The position numbers were made by a program, and so were the translations under genes. The notes under the pieces were generated by a model that saw nothing but the letters and a program-made list of their open reading frames with translations, was not told the DNA's origin and ran no database searches. From contig OX328128.1 in the NCBI GenBank assembly GCA_946811695.1, forward strand, positions 22,374,258-22,438,257: a DNA stretch of 64,000 bases, written 5' to 3'. Numbering within the stretch: position 1 is the stretch's first letter; every line of letters begins with the position of its first letter. Below, piece after piece: positions 11,867 to 23,099 of this stretch. The stretch is from Gonocerus acuteangulatus (Eukaryota > Arthropoda > Insecta > Hemiptera > Coreidae).

Positions 11867-12458
11867 ATTAATGTGTTAAATCTGGTTCTGGAACATGATA
11901 ATAAATACTGAAGATAAACATGAAAACAACCCTACGTGGGACATAAAAGACATAACTCCCGAAGAGACATGTTGCTTAGCAACCGGAAAACTCCACTGTC
12001 ACGGTAAATTAAATTCGAATTGTCAGGTTACAGATATCCATTAATATTTTTAAACAAAAGACTAAACCATACATATTTTCTTTAATTAGCATTTTCGTTT
12101 AAAATGTTATTATTGGTTTTGTGAAATGATATTTTTATTTTTCTATTATTAAGCTTCAATTTTAAAACGCTTGCATTATTAGCATTACAAAATATTTTTG
12201 GGGTATATTAAACTGAAATTGTAACAGTTTTTTACTAAAACAATATTACTGATAACACCCATTGTGTATTTCAAATTTAGTGATATGATGGGCAGGCTTT
12301 GAGGTTATCTCTATACACATACAATATGGCCGCAATGAAAGGCCAGTGGTGTAGTGGTCCGAGTTCTGGATGTGATTTAATTAAATACTCTGAGTGATAT
12401 CTTATACCGGGTGAATTTTCAACCTTAGTGATACCCCGAAATTTATTCCTTATGTGAC
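11867..12458. promoter_or_regulatory. Presumed bidirectional promoter, IFT172 / ZNRF-like gene
   Basis: The 592 bp between the divergent start codons must hold both transcription starts and 5' leaders unless an untranslated upstream exon exists. No TATA box was placed with confidence. The ACAATATGGCCGC near 12321 and the GTTGCTTAGCAACCGG near 11970 stand out from the AT-rich background. The latter is a GTTGC-TTA-GCAAC palindrome, which closely resembles the X-box bound by RFX factors in ciliary gene promoters. It lies about 105 bp upstream of the IFT172 ATG. Assignment is by position and motif only. Confidence 0.6.
11968..11985. promoter_or_regulatory. Candidate X-box (RFX site) of IFT172
   Basis: The sequence GTTGCTTAGCAACC has the half-site, short spacer and half-site form of the RFX X-box (consensus GTHNYY AT RRNAAC). 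RFX factors drive IFT genes across animals, usually from within about 200 bp of the start, as here. It is also the only such palindrome noticed in the intergenic region. Confidence 0.6.
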
Positions 12459-12792
12459 ATGGGTGCTAAAGCGAGTACAGCTAACGGGGAGGAGGGGAAC
12501 AGAGAGAGGACTTTCTCTACTTCGAGTGGATCTGAAGTTGGAGCCAGCGGAGGATTCGGTATACTTCGTGGTCTTCCAGGGGTTGTTTCCTCTGATCAGA
12601 GAGCAAGATCATTTTCAAGTTCAGACGGGCCTGATGGACTCCATAACGGGACCGAAACCACCTTCGATCTTTCTGAATCCGTCGAGACTGATAGTAGTTC
12701 TAATGATGAACATTTGGATAGTCCTTTAGCTACAAATTTACCTCGTGTCTACACCGCTCATTCTCTACCTTCTCACATTTTCTCCTGGAACG
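12459..12792 (+). CDS. First coding exon of a probable ZNRF1/2-type E3 ubiquitin ligase
   Basis: The 111 codons begin MGAKAST, an N-myristoylation signal (Gly2 with Ser6), and then run through a serine-rich, low-complexity region to SLPSHIFSWNG. The exon ends at 12792 in phase 1 before a GTATGT donor; translation past the donor stops two codons later. ZNRF1 and ZNRF2 are membrane-anchored RING ligases with the same layout: a myristoylated MGxKxS start, a disordered Ser/Gly region, a SLP-H-x-F segment and then, in the next exon, a C-terminal zinc finger plus RING. The zinc finger and RING exon was not found downstream, so intron 1 is long or the exon lies outside the window. The identification rests on the two short ends of the exon. 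The start is the first ATG, in a good context (ACATGG). Confidence 0.6.
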
Positions 12793-15440
12793 GTATGTAA
12801 ATTACAAAATTTTCATCTAAATATTCAATTAAAACAGATGTCAAAGTTTGACAGCTTAGGCATTATTTTGACAGTTGATTGTTATCATCTCATTTTAGTT
12901 TCTTTATCAGTTATTAAAGGTTCCTGCAATGTCCTAAGCCTCTTTTAGTCATTTATTATGTCCCGTTAAGGCCATTAGTTTATTTAATTACCTGAAATTT
13001 GACAGATTTTGTGTATTTTAGATTACTCGTACCTAAAAGACTTATCTGTTATCTTCAACTTTATTAGTACACTTCCCTATTTATAATGTTTGGGAGCCAT
13101 TGTTGGTTTGTTTAATATATTTCATTGACTTATGCACACTATTTATAACTTATTTATTATTTCATCTACAATAATTGAGGACTTTGTTTAATGTTTGCTA
13201 CAAGTTTTGTGTAATATAATTAAGACAGTTGTTAATTTTAACACTGCATAATTGACCTTGAAATAGAAGTGTTTTGTTTCTTACTTATTACTGAAATATC
13301 ATGTTACAACAGGGGTAGACAAATCTTTCATGTTGTCAATCTTAAATGTTCTCTTATCCATTGAACTAAATATCATTCATTGATATATACATACCTATAC
13401 ACACACATACATACAGTCACATATTTTTCAAATTTATTTTGGTTTTAACAGTGCAGGACATGAAATCACTGTTTATTGATTTTATTTATGTTTTTATGAG
13501 AATTTATATAATCATAAATAAATTTATTCTTGTGATACATTTTATAATGGAACTTTTTACTCATTGATTTTACGTGCTGAATGAAATTAATTTGTTTTAG
13601 ATTGAATTCTGATGAATATTTCATTCTTAAGTAAAAACAATTAAGGTATTTTATCATTTCAAATATCAAAATGTCATGATTTCTGCGTAAGGGAAAGAAA
13701 ACTTTATTAGGTTCTGATAACCGTATAAAGGCATCATCTTTTCATATTGATTGCTATTGCTTTGTATTATTACTTCTACATGCAGACAATCATTATTTAT
13801 GATTATAATCAGGAGAATTCTTACTTTTTTTTAAAAAAATTTGTTGTAGGTTTTTTTTTTCTTCATGAAATAAAAGAAAACAATTGCACACATTTTTCAT
13901 TCATTATGTTATTTATGTTCATTATGTTGGCAATAAGTGCAGTTATAGAATATCTGGCATGTATAACTGACTTTAGTCCAATAATTGAATTCCTCTTAAG
14001 TTTCATCAGACCAATCCTTTTTATTGTTAAATATTTACTGCTTCATGTACTACAGTCTCGATAAAATCAAAATTAAATGTTTATGAACATGACAAGCATT
14101 TTTGTAAGTAATATAGTGCATTTTTGCTTATGTAATTTGTTTATTAATTTTTGTTCTCTGCGCAGTTGCCTAAACATTGTTTTCTTAAATATTGTTTCCC
14201 TTCATTTAATACTCATTGGGCATTGAGTTCCTTCTATTAATTTTATTGATCCACTGTATAATACTTAGGGCGTTATAACAATGTCAGTGACTTAATTTTA
14301 AAAGATTTATATATACGTGAGGATGGATTTGAGCCCAATATTCCTGTTTTCTACGCTCATGTACCTTTAATCAATTAGTCTTCCGAGCTTCATCTCACAA
14401 CATGACTGATAATTCATGTTTATAGTGTATTTAACAGTGGTTTTAAACATTTAAACCTGAGTATAGACACCTCCTTTTAGAATGACAATAACATTGTCGG
14501 GCTTCAGATACATTTTTTGCTATCCCTTCTCCCTGAACCATTTGCTCCAATAGATTAATTGGCCGGGCACTCGAATGAAGATTTAAAAATTTAGTGACCT
14601 ACGTATACCATACTGTCCACCACCGTCCTGCCATACCGTTTTGTGTATTGTACAGATGATAAATAAAAGTAATACATGTAACTCAATGTCCTATGAATAT
14701 TAAATGACTTATTTAGTACTCAGCAACCATGTCTGGGAATTCAATACTCAATAGAGATTGTTTTGGAAAAAGGAAAACCATCACCCCTACCCTATATTAT
14801 ATAATATTATGGGGAAAATGGGCTTACAAAAGTAAAATCAGTCGTGTTAACAATACACATTACATCTGCGTAATCCTGACTTTTCCCTTCGAAGTCATTT
14901 TAGAAGATATGTTATTTATTTATTGCATAAAATGTTTCCCCATTGCAAGGAGTTTGCCTTAAATAATGATTTTAGTCCTACGTTAGTATTAAATTCATAT
15001 ACATAGATAGCCACTGATACAAACTTATACACATATTCTCTATTTACATAGGTGAGAGGTTTGAAATAATAAAGTGAGAAATAATAATATTTAACTGAGA
15101 AATAATAAGTAGCTTTTTCTGAGCATAAAAATAAAGGAATATTAACACCTGTTTACCAAACATATAATAAAATTTCAGTAATGCGATGTAATAAGTATGA
15201 AAATTACTGCTTTTTAGTGCAGCCATTAAAACAAATACGGATTACTTAATAATATATGTTGATTTTTATTTGTAGTTGCAAGTTTTTTTTGTTTATTTAT
15301 TTTATTACAATTATTGTTTGTTGGGGGTTATCTTATTATTTGTTGCGGGTCCGGATAGTCTCCGTTAAAATACTTTATACTACCTAGCGGGAAGGTCTAT
15401 ATTGTAAATATATCTAGGTTTTACTTCTATTTGTATTCTA
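12793..15440. other. AT-rich putative intron 1, no gene recognised
   Basis: Sequence downstream of the ZNRF-like exon is AT-rich with no repeat that recurs elsewhere in the window. The 105-codon open frame at 13747-14064 is very rich in Phe, Ile and Leu, as expected of AT-rich noncoding DNA. Confidence 0.5.
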
Positions 15441-15446
15441 TTTTCA

Positions 15447-15940
15447 TTATAATATTTGTACATGTATAAATAAAGACTTATTATCATTATTATTAATTTT
15501 AGTATTCTTCAATCTATGCGATGATCTTAATATTTCAATTTTTTTCTTTAGTGCAAGAAATCTAACCAGTACAGGTCTATTCCCCTTGACTTTCCCGAGG
15601 TGTCTAACAAAGTCAATATCGTGTTCATATATTTGGCCTTCCATTTCTTCAAAAATCCTAAGACTTTTTTTTTTTTTATAGGCAGAGTTCTCGGGCTCCT
15701 CTTCTGGTATATTGTATAGAATCAGGTTTTTTCTTCGTGATTTCTCATAGAGTAAAATTGAATTTCTGGAACATAGTTTTTCTAACGCGGATACTCGTTT
15801 TTCAACATCATTCAATTTTTCAATAGCATCTTACAGTTCCCTAACCTGTTTTTTGAAACCTGTACTTCGGAAGTCAATTTCCTAGTCTCCTGGGTATTTA
15901 CTGTAAGCTGAGTGGACATTGCTTCAATAAGTGATTTTAG
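15447..15940 (-). pseudogene. LINE ORF1-like relic
   Basis: The minus strand encodes a coiled-coil stretch (EKRVSALEKLCSRNSILLYE), then RRKNLILYNIPEEEPEN and the block VRHLGKVKGNRPVLVRFLA followed by KKKIEILRSSHRLKNTKI. This order of a coiled coil, an RNA-binding-like fold and a basic end is usual in ORF1 proteins of insect non-LTR elements. The upstream part is out of frame and no RT lies next to it. Downstream is a poly(AATAAT)-like tail at 15474-15500. Confidence 0.6.
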
Positions 15941-16106
15941 AAGATATGTTGATTATTGGATCAACAAGTTAAAATAATAACCCAGTCTCACCATAAATAT
16001 TTTATCGAGGAAATGCTTTAAACCTCTGCTCCAACTTGATGTAAAAATACATAATATATCAAGCATATTAGTATTAATAGATTTCAAATTAAATTTTAAA
16101 AAAAGT

Positions 16107-16342
16107 AGGGTGTTCCTGAGGTCTAGTGGCTAACGCCTTGGGTTCTCCCACGGGAGATGGGGGTTCGAGTCCCTCCTGCAGTAAGGATGTTTCTCATTTC
16201 AGAGATCGTTGAGAAAGTTCTGTGCTGGTGTTATTTGTTAGGGGATGTTATTTGTTATTTTTTTAAATATTTTTATGTAAAAGAAATATTAAATTCTCTA
16301 AGGGCTCGGAAGCAGATGCACTATAAAAAAAAAAAAAAAAAT
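16107..16342 (+). mobile_element. tRNA-derived SINE with poly(A) tail
   Basis: Box A (GGTCTAGTGGCTAAC near 16120) and box B (GGTTCGAGTCC near 16162) are spaced as in tRNA. The body shares TCTCATTTCAGAGATCG with the SINE at 2325-2521. Ends in an A-run at 16326-16341. Confidence 0.78.
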
Positions 16343-16780
16343 AATAGGTACATTATTATTCCGCGAGAAACATCCTTCTATCAGTACAATCAATTAACTA
16401 TTAGCACTTGTAGAGCCGTTCAAAAAAACATCAACAATTAAAATTTAATGAGAAAATTGTGTATTTGATTATTATTATTTTTTTTTTTTATTATTTATTT
16501 ATTTTTTTTTATGCTGATTTTCCTACAGTCCTAGTACAATAAGCACATACATCACCTTTTAAATAAGAAAGCTCAATTATTTTGTTGATATTTTTGTTTG
16601 ACATTTTTCCTCATAAAATTTAAGCGTATCTGCAAACAAAAGAAAAATATCATTTTTGAGTCAGATTACTCTACATTTGTGTGATATCTAAAATACATTT
16701 TTGTAGGATATGAAGTTGGCCATGTTATGAACGTTGAGAAAACCAAATGTGTATTGAACAAACATGTTTGTGTAAATATT

Positions 16781-17792
16781 GGGTAAAAATGCAGTTTCAC
16801 GCCCTCCAAACCGATTTCTTTCAAATTTTGTACAATAACGTACTTTGATGCACTAAACACGAATACGATAAAAAAAAAAACGTCGGATTTAACTAGGAAA
16901 GAAGTTATTAAGCACTAAAGTTCACTGTTATGCAGGTTATGAGAGCTATTAATTATAGCGAGTTGGATTGACTGGGGTTTTGTTATCTTCTTGAGCGAGC
17001 GTAGCGAGCGGAAACGCATAGCACGTATGCCCTTAAGCGACAGGTGAGGATGCCCTTAAAATTAACAATATTTTCGAATAAATGGTTTCTGAACATTTCA
17101 AATGAAAGTTCTCCGTTTCCCAATGTTACATATCTGCGCATGCGCGTGTTTACAAATACGCTGATGAAAAGGCATCACCCCTATCCTGGCTAGAAAAGGG
17201 TGGTAACCTATAGGTAACCCGTCCTAAAATTCGTAGTTAATAATAAATGGACGTTAAAATTTAAATAAATAATGCCTTTATAATTATCGTTCTAATTCGC
17301 GCCTTAAAGAATTAATAGAATTCTATTAATTTTAGCGAGTTGGTTTGCCTGGGGTTTTGTTATTTTCTTGAGCGAGCGGAAACGCATAGCACGTATGTCC
17401 TTAAGCGACAGGTGACGACGGGTGAGGATGCCCTTAAAATTACCAATATCTTTGAATAAATGGTTTCTGAACATTTCAAATGAGAGTTCTCTGTTTCCCA
17501 ATGTTACATATCTGCGCATGCGCGTGTTTACAAATTAGCTGATGACGCCTAGTTTTATAACCTTCCTAACTTTAGTACTTAATATTATATTCTATTAATT
17601 TTAGCGAGTTGGATTGACTGGGGTTTTGTTATCTTCTTGAGCGAGCTTAGCGAGCGGAAACGCATAGCATGTATGCCTTAAAGTCGTCATTTATGCCTTA
17701 AAGTCGTCACAAATTTAGTTGTTTACATTAGCTCTCATAACCTGCATAACAGTGAACTTAAGTGCTTAATAACTTCTTTCCTAGTTAAATCC

Positions 17793-17828
<36 letters not shown>

Positions 17829-17945
17829 CTTTTTTATCGTATTCGTGTTTAGTGCATCAAAATACGTTATTGTGCAAAATTTGAAAGAAATCGGTTTGGA
17901 GGGCGTGAAACTGCATTTTTACCAAATATTGTTACAAAACACATA
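16781..17945. repeat. Composite foldback element with internal tandem units
   Basis: The arms 16781-16950 and 17727-17945 are inverted copies; both contain GGAGGGCGTGAAACTGCAT and the stretch around GCAGGTTATGAGAGC in opposite orientation. Between them lie three direct copies of a unit starting GCGAGTTGG (about 16957, 17336 and 17604). These carry TTCTTGAGCGAGCG and GAAACGCATAGCA, and the first two also TCTGCGCATGCGCGTG. A SINE tail (17168-17275) interrupts the first unit. A T-run of about 38 nt lies in the right arm. Confidence 0.75.
17168..17275 (+). repeat. SINE 3' part inside the foldback
   Basis: Contains GCATCACCCCTATCCTGGCT, then AAAAGGGTGGTAACC and ACCCGTCC, ending in AAATTTAAATAAATAA. 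Same body as the SINE at 18770-18955, without the tRNA head. Confidence 0.65.
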
Positions 17946-18059
17946 AAAGACTCACACTGAAAACCTTGTTTCAATGTGACCAGCATAATGATTCAATATT
18001 GATTGTCGATGGACTAAGAAATTGTCCTTATAGCAAAAATGTCATACATCTTTAAAAAA

Positions 18060-18766
18060 AAAAGATGAAATTATAGATCTTAATATATCCAATTAATAGC
18101 TTAAAATTCGTAGATAGTAAGCTTTCCAATGATCTTTCATTTCCACGAGATACTTAAAAAAATATTCGGAGATTCCAAAATTTGTCAGCCCTGTTAATAA
18201 ACTTATTTTTCTAGTACTAACTTAACTCTAAACGTAACCAAATTTTAAACCCCTGGAACAATTTTCAGCTGAATCAAACGTTTCTGAATAGTCGAAACTA
18301 AAATTAGGTAGAAAAAATGTTTTATCTACTTTCTTCGAAAACGATTGCAGATATCGTCTTGAATATGGTTTCATTCGTTTACCTACGTTATCGAACCTAT
18401 AAAAAGTGTACTTGGAAGCCTAGAAACGAAAATCCGTAAGCGCAATGATTTTTTTCGCGCGAATTTCGCCCGTAATACAGTGTTCCTTTAGGCGGATTTT
18501 GCTGGTTAACGAACTTGACCTTGAATTGAAATTAGACAAAGTGTTTCTTTTTTGCTTTTTTGTTTACCAAATTTCATCAAAATCCGACCTTTGAACTACA
18601 GAAACACACAAATATAAATATATATTCTAATTTGAAATACCGTTATTTTCCGTGATCTTTGGGTTCTGATACGTGAAATTTTCTACTCGGCACTTCCGGA
18701 TTGCGTCATGAGTTCAACCTCATAAGCGGGTTTCCTCCTTATGGAGAGAGGGCGGGAACACAGTAA
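18060..18766 (-). mobile_element. Family A rolling-circle-like element, decayed copy
   Basis: On the minus strand the 5' region has a hairpin-forming CCTCC..GGAGG segment and CGCAATCCGGAAGTGCCGA. It continues with the TCAAGTTCGTTAAC block and GTTACGTTTAGAGTTAAG, in the same order as the better copy at 46273-47680. The (TA)n block is short here (about 18617-18628) and no 3' end was found. Confidence 0.6.
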
Positions 18767-18769
18767 AAT

Positions 18770-18955
18770 GTAAGAAAGGATATTTTTGGACGGGTTATCT
18801 ATAGGTTACCACCCTTTTCTAGCCAGGATAGGGCTGATGCCTTTTCTTTTTTGGAAAGAAAAGCCATCACCCCATAGTGGGAGTCGAACCCACCACCCTT
18901 GGCACGAAGTGTTAAGTGCTCACGCCGTAACCCTCACGGCCACCGGGACTCCTAG
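18770..18955 (-). mobile_element. tRNA-derived SINE (second family)
   Basis: On the minus strand a tRNA-like head (GGAGTCCCGGTGGCCGTGAG at 18953, box B GGTTCGACTCC near 18890) leads into GATGGCTTTTCT. The body GCCCTATCCTGGCTAGAAAA and GGGTGGTAACCTATAGATAA follow. The last stretch is shared with the 5S-derived SINEs at 33557-33751 and 51540-51770. Confidence 0.72.
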
Positions 18956-19392
18956 CCAAATATAGAGCAGATGTAAATCACGCAACGCTTCTTGCCACAA
19001 AACTCGCAGTTCCAAGTCTCTTGTAAGCCCACACTAGTCAATTTTAGCATACATATGCTTTAGTGATGACTAAACGAAAAAAAAAAGTGTCCGCTGGCGG
19101 TCACGCATGCGCGTTGGCCATGTACGAAACCGCTGGCGTTCGCACATGCGCGGTGGTCATGTACAAAATCTCTGGCGTTCGCGCAAGCACGATGGCCATG
19201 TACGAACATAAATATGCTTTAAAACGTTATTATAAAAAAACGTTCCAAAAAAGCCTTTCAAACATGTGTCACAAAACAGTGTCCGCTGCCCATGTACGAA
19301 ACCGTGGTGGGAGGAGCTAAAGCTTATTTACATTCCTGAATTTGCGCAGAAGGCTCTGAACGATTTTGTTTTTAAATATTTTTGTCTCTCTT

Positions 19393-21521
19393 ACAGTCCA
19401 GTCAACGAACAGTTATATATAGAAGTTTTTGGAACACAATTTTTGACTTCGTAACTCGGGCTGGATAGGAGGTGAACATATCAAAAGTGCTCGCTCCTAG
19501 CCTTTAAGCAGGGGGGGGGGGGGGAGGGGGGATTTAGAAGGTCCCATTTTTCGGGTTTTCACTTATATCTCGGAAACCCTGCGTCCTAGCGACATGACTA
19601 TTCTATAACAAATGAAAGCTGATTAAATTTCCTACAAGTTCTATTCAATAAAGTTTTTCGAGACATTTTTAGTTTTCGAAATATCCGCTCTTGAAAGTCT
19701 GTCATTTTGGGGAAAAACACTTTTGCCGCATATTGTTTCCCCGTTTTGACCGGAAAACTCTTCAACGATGTACCAAAATAATAAATAACGGTTATAGGGT
19801 TGTAGAGCATTGCATTCCCTTCAATAATATATATTACTTTGCTATTTTATGTATTTTCCTTCAAACGTAAAAATAATTTCAGTGTTCATCGTGAAATCTG
19901 AAATGTAGCGACTAACAGCCCAGGAAACTAAGAGTTATAGGTGAAAATTTTTGGAACACAATTTTTAACTTCATAACTTTGTTTCGGCTAGTTAGGTGAT
20001 CAACATATCAAAAGTACTCACCCGTTGCGTTTGAGCCGGGGGGGAGGGGGGTTTAGAAGGTCCCATTTTTCGGGTTTTCACTTATATCTCGGAAACCCTG
20101 CGTCCTAGCGTCATGACCATTTTATAAGAAATGAAAGCTTATTAAATTTCCTACAAGTTCTATTCAATGAAGTTTTTCGAGATATCATTAATTTCCAAAA
20201 TATCCTCTCTTGAAAGTCTGTCATTTTGGAAAAAAACACACTTTTTTCTATTCTCGACCGGATATCTCTACAACGATGCACCCAAAAAATAAATGTCGGT
20301 TATGGGGTTATAAAGCATTCCATTCGCTCCAATAATATATATAACTTTACTATTTTATGTATTTTCCTTCAACTGTGAAAACAGTTTTAGTGTTCATCGT
20401 GATATCTTGCAACAACTGTCGACCAATGAACCGTTCAATTTCTCACCATTTCCAGTCATTGTATTGTCCAAAATATACTCCATTCGGTAGATATAGGTAG
20501 TACTGGAAGTATAAATAGTACGAAATATATAATTTTGGGCCTCTGACCAGTTATTCACACTCAATTATATGACATCTTGACCATTATATTGGCGATGGCT
20601 TTGTTAAGACCAAGTGAGTGCGTATATAACGTTTGAAAGAAAATACATAAAATAGTATTGTAATATATATTATTGAAGCTAATGGAATGCTCTACAACCC
20701 CATAACCGACATTTATTTTTTGGGTGCATCGTTGAAGAGATATCCGGTTGAGAATAGAAAAAAGTGTGTTTTTTTCCCAAAATGACAGACTTTCAAGAGC
20801 GGATATTTTGAAAACTAAAGATATCTCGAAAAACTTCATTGAATAGAACTTGTAGGAAATTTAATAAGCTTTCATTTCTTATAGGACGCAAGGAGGGTTC
20901 CGAGATATAAGTGAAACCCCGAAAAATGGGACCTTCTAAACCCCCCTCCCCCCTGGCTCAAAGGCAACGGGTGAGTACTTTTGATATGATGACCACCTAA
21001 CTAGCCAAAACAAATTTATGAAGTTAAAAATTGTGTTCCAAACATTTCCACCTATAACTCTTAGTTTCCTGGGCTGTTAGTCGCTACATTTCAGATTTCA
21101 CAATGAATACTGAAATTATTTTTACGTTTGAAGGAAAATACATAAAATAGAAAAGTAATATATATTATTGAAGGGAATGCAATACTCTACAACCCTATAA
21201 CCGTTATTTATTTGGAACATCGTTGAAGAGTTATCCGGTCAAAACGGAGAAAAAATATGCGGCAAAAGTGTTTTTCCCCAAAATGACAGTCTTTCAAGAG
21301 CGGATATTTCGAAAACTAAAAATACCTTGAAAAAATTTATTAAATAGAACTTGTAGGAAATTTAATAAGCTTTCATTTGTTATAGAATGGGCTAGGGGCG
21401 AGGACTTTTGATATGTTCACCTCCTATCCAGCCCAAACAAAGTTACGAAGTCAAAAATTGTGTTCCAAAAATTTCCACCTATAGCTGTTTTCAAGCATTC
21501 GTTGCCTGGACTGTTAGTCAG
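19393..21521. repeat. 2.1 kb palindrome built of four related units
   Basis: Each half contains two tandem, diverged units of about 520 bp (left: from 19427 and from 19950; right: inverted, about 20640-21055 and 21120-21480). Units share TTTTGGAACACAATTTTT, GGTCCCATTTTTCGGGTTTT, TTCATTTCTTATA and CAAGTTCTATTCAAT in one orientation on the left and the reverse on the right. The centre is near 20540. The outer ends ACAGTCCAGTCAACGAAC and the inverted ACTGTTAG block roughly match. No ORF of note. Confidence 0.8.
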
Positions 21522-21827
21522 GTTTAACTTTCAAGCCATTGTTTTGGATACCCGCCTTCACATGATATTTTAGTGTAAGTGCAGTATCTTTCTGTTTATA
21601 GATCCATTGTTTCAGTCCACATCCTCAGTTGTCTCTTTCTCTTCTTTTACTTTCCAATTTTTATTATCATTATTAATATTGGATTTGGACAAATCCAGTA
21701 TTAATAAAAAAAAAATCGCGAATCCTTAGTCGCTCTAGTATGTGAGCCCTAGATGTTATTTCAGCGTTGACATGTTCTCCCCCAAACGTGAATTCTTAGC
21801 GACAAGGATTTACATATGCTTTAGAAC

Positions 21828-22061
21828 TGATAAGCCCTCCTCGCCATTGTAATATTCCAAGAGGAATTCGGGAAGCGCCAGTATATAGTAAAGGGACTAT
21901 GGTTCGGATCTAGAGGAACTATCCCGAAGAACACGGCCATCTTCCTTCAAGAACTAGGACTGAACACAGACCAGCTGGCAGCGTTAGCTGAGTCCATTCT
22001 AGTGGACACACTCGGCATAATCGCCAATCATCCATTCACACTATTTCTTTATATACTTTAG
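21828..22061 (+). pseudogene. C-terminal end of an R2/NeSL-like LINE polyprotein (probable)
   Basis: The open frame contains KGLWFGSRGTIPKNTAIFL and ELGLNTDQLAALAESILVDT before a TAG at 22059. A (G/A)RGT-I-P-K patch followed by a helix with a LGL turn and an aliphatic helix is typical of the far C-terminus of LINEs with a restriction-like endonuclease. The piece upstream is cut by stops. The frame is followed by a 3' UTR-like stretch ending at 22285 in AATAAAG and a CT-repeat. Recognition is from a short patch only. Confidence 0.45.
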
Positions 22062-22288
22062 ACTATATTTTCAATTCCTCCAATTCGTTCTCTTCTTTCA
22101 CTATCTCCTTCTTTCGTCTTCATCTTGTTTAATCACTATTCCTTATTTTGAATATCTTACATCTTCAGCTTATAAATTTACCCTATTTCCGAATGGATGA
22201 TAAGCACGCTGTGTACCTAGCAACCCAATGTAATTGGGCAGCCCATTTTATTTCATTTTTTTAATAAAGTTTTCTCTCTCTCTGCTGC
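22062..22288 (+). repeat. 3' untranslated tail of the same LINE
   Basis: Noncoding, with a small hairpin (CCCAATgtAATTGGG, 22224) and an end reading TTTTTTTAATAAAGTTTTC followed by (TC)n, as in LINEs with microsatellite tails. Confidence 0.4.
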
Positions 22289-22465
22289 CACAAATACATG
22301 AGAACACGTTCCCAGTTTTCTCTTCCCCTTCTTTCATTTTATTTGTTTTTGTTCTTATTGTTGTTATATCCTGTTAAACAGTTAATGAGGAGGCGCACAT
22401 GTTCACTATCCCTATAACAAGTAATAGGTTTTCCTCCGTTGGCGTCTGTCACACGAAAGGTTTAT

Positions 22466-22894
22466 CAGAGTTGGGCAAACGTTAGCGCGCGCTAATACCT
22501 AATACCTTCCCGCTAATTTAGCGGTACTGATAAGAGCCTGCGCTAACGATTAGCGCATAGCGACGGCAGTGCGCTAATCGCTAATTCATTTAAAATGTTT
22601 AAATATCTTTGTAGCTAACTAGGAGGAATATTGAAGGTGGAATAAAAAAAGGATATTGAAGGTGGAATAAAAAAAGGAAGAATAGGAGGAATATTGGAAG
22701 AATAGGAGAATAGGAGGAAGAATAGGAGATATTCCTCCTTGTTAGCTACAAAGATATTTAAACATTTTAAATGAATTAGCGATTAGCGCACTGCCGTCGC
22801 TATGCGCTAATCGTTAGCGCAGGCTCTTATCAGTACCGCTAAATTAGCGGGAAGGTATTAGGTATTAGCGCGCGCTAACGTTTGCCCAACTCTG
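22466..22894. mobile_element. hAT foldback MITE with 8-bp target duplication
   Basis: 429 bp. The termini CAGAGTTGGGCAAACG and its inverse are hAT-type ends, and the element is flanked by AGGTTTAT on both sides (22458-22465 and 22895-22902). The arms of about 155 bp are almost perfect inverted copies (GCGATTAGCGCACTGCCGTC on the right). The loop at 22620-22735 is an imperfect purine-rich tandem of GGAGGAATATT/GAAGGTGGAAT units. Confidence 0.92.
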
Positions 22895-23099
22895 AGGTTT
22901 ATTTACCCGCAATCAAATGTTCTTTTACAATGTTTATGAGGAATATCTATTTTTTATCAACCACTATATGGCTACTCACGCATAGTTTTCTCTTTCACTT
23001 GTTTTATTTTGTATTTGATTTTCTTCCAACTATTATTTTAATAAATTGGAAAAAAAAAAAAAAAAAAAAAAAAATCTTCTTGCTCGGTCGTTACTCTTA

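Noticed and set aside
13747..14064. 105-codon open frame with hydrophobic stretches
   Set aside because: Composition (Phe, Ile, Leu, Tyr) is that of AT-rich DNA; no conserved motif, and it lies in the presumed ZNRF-like intron.
16666..16860. 64-codon minus-strand frame
   Set aside because: It lies in the arm of the foldback element, and its mirror copy encodes the same phrase with changes that do not look selected.
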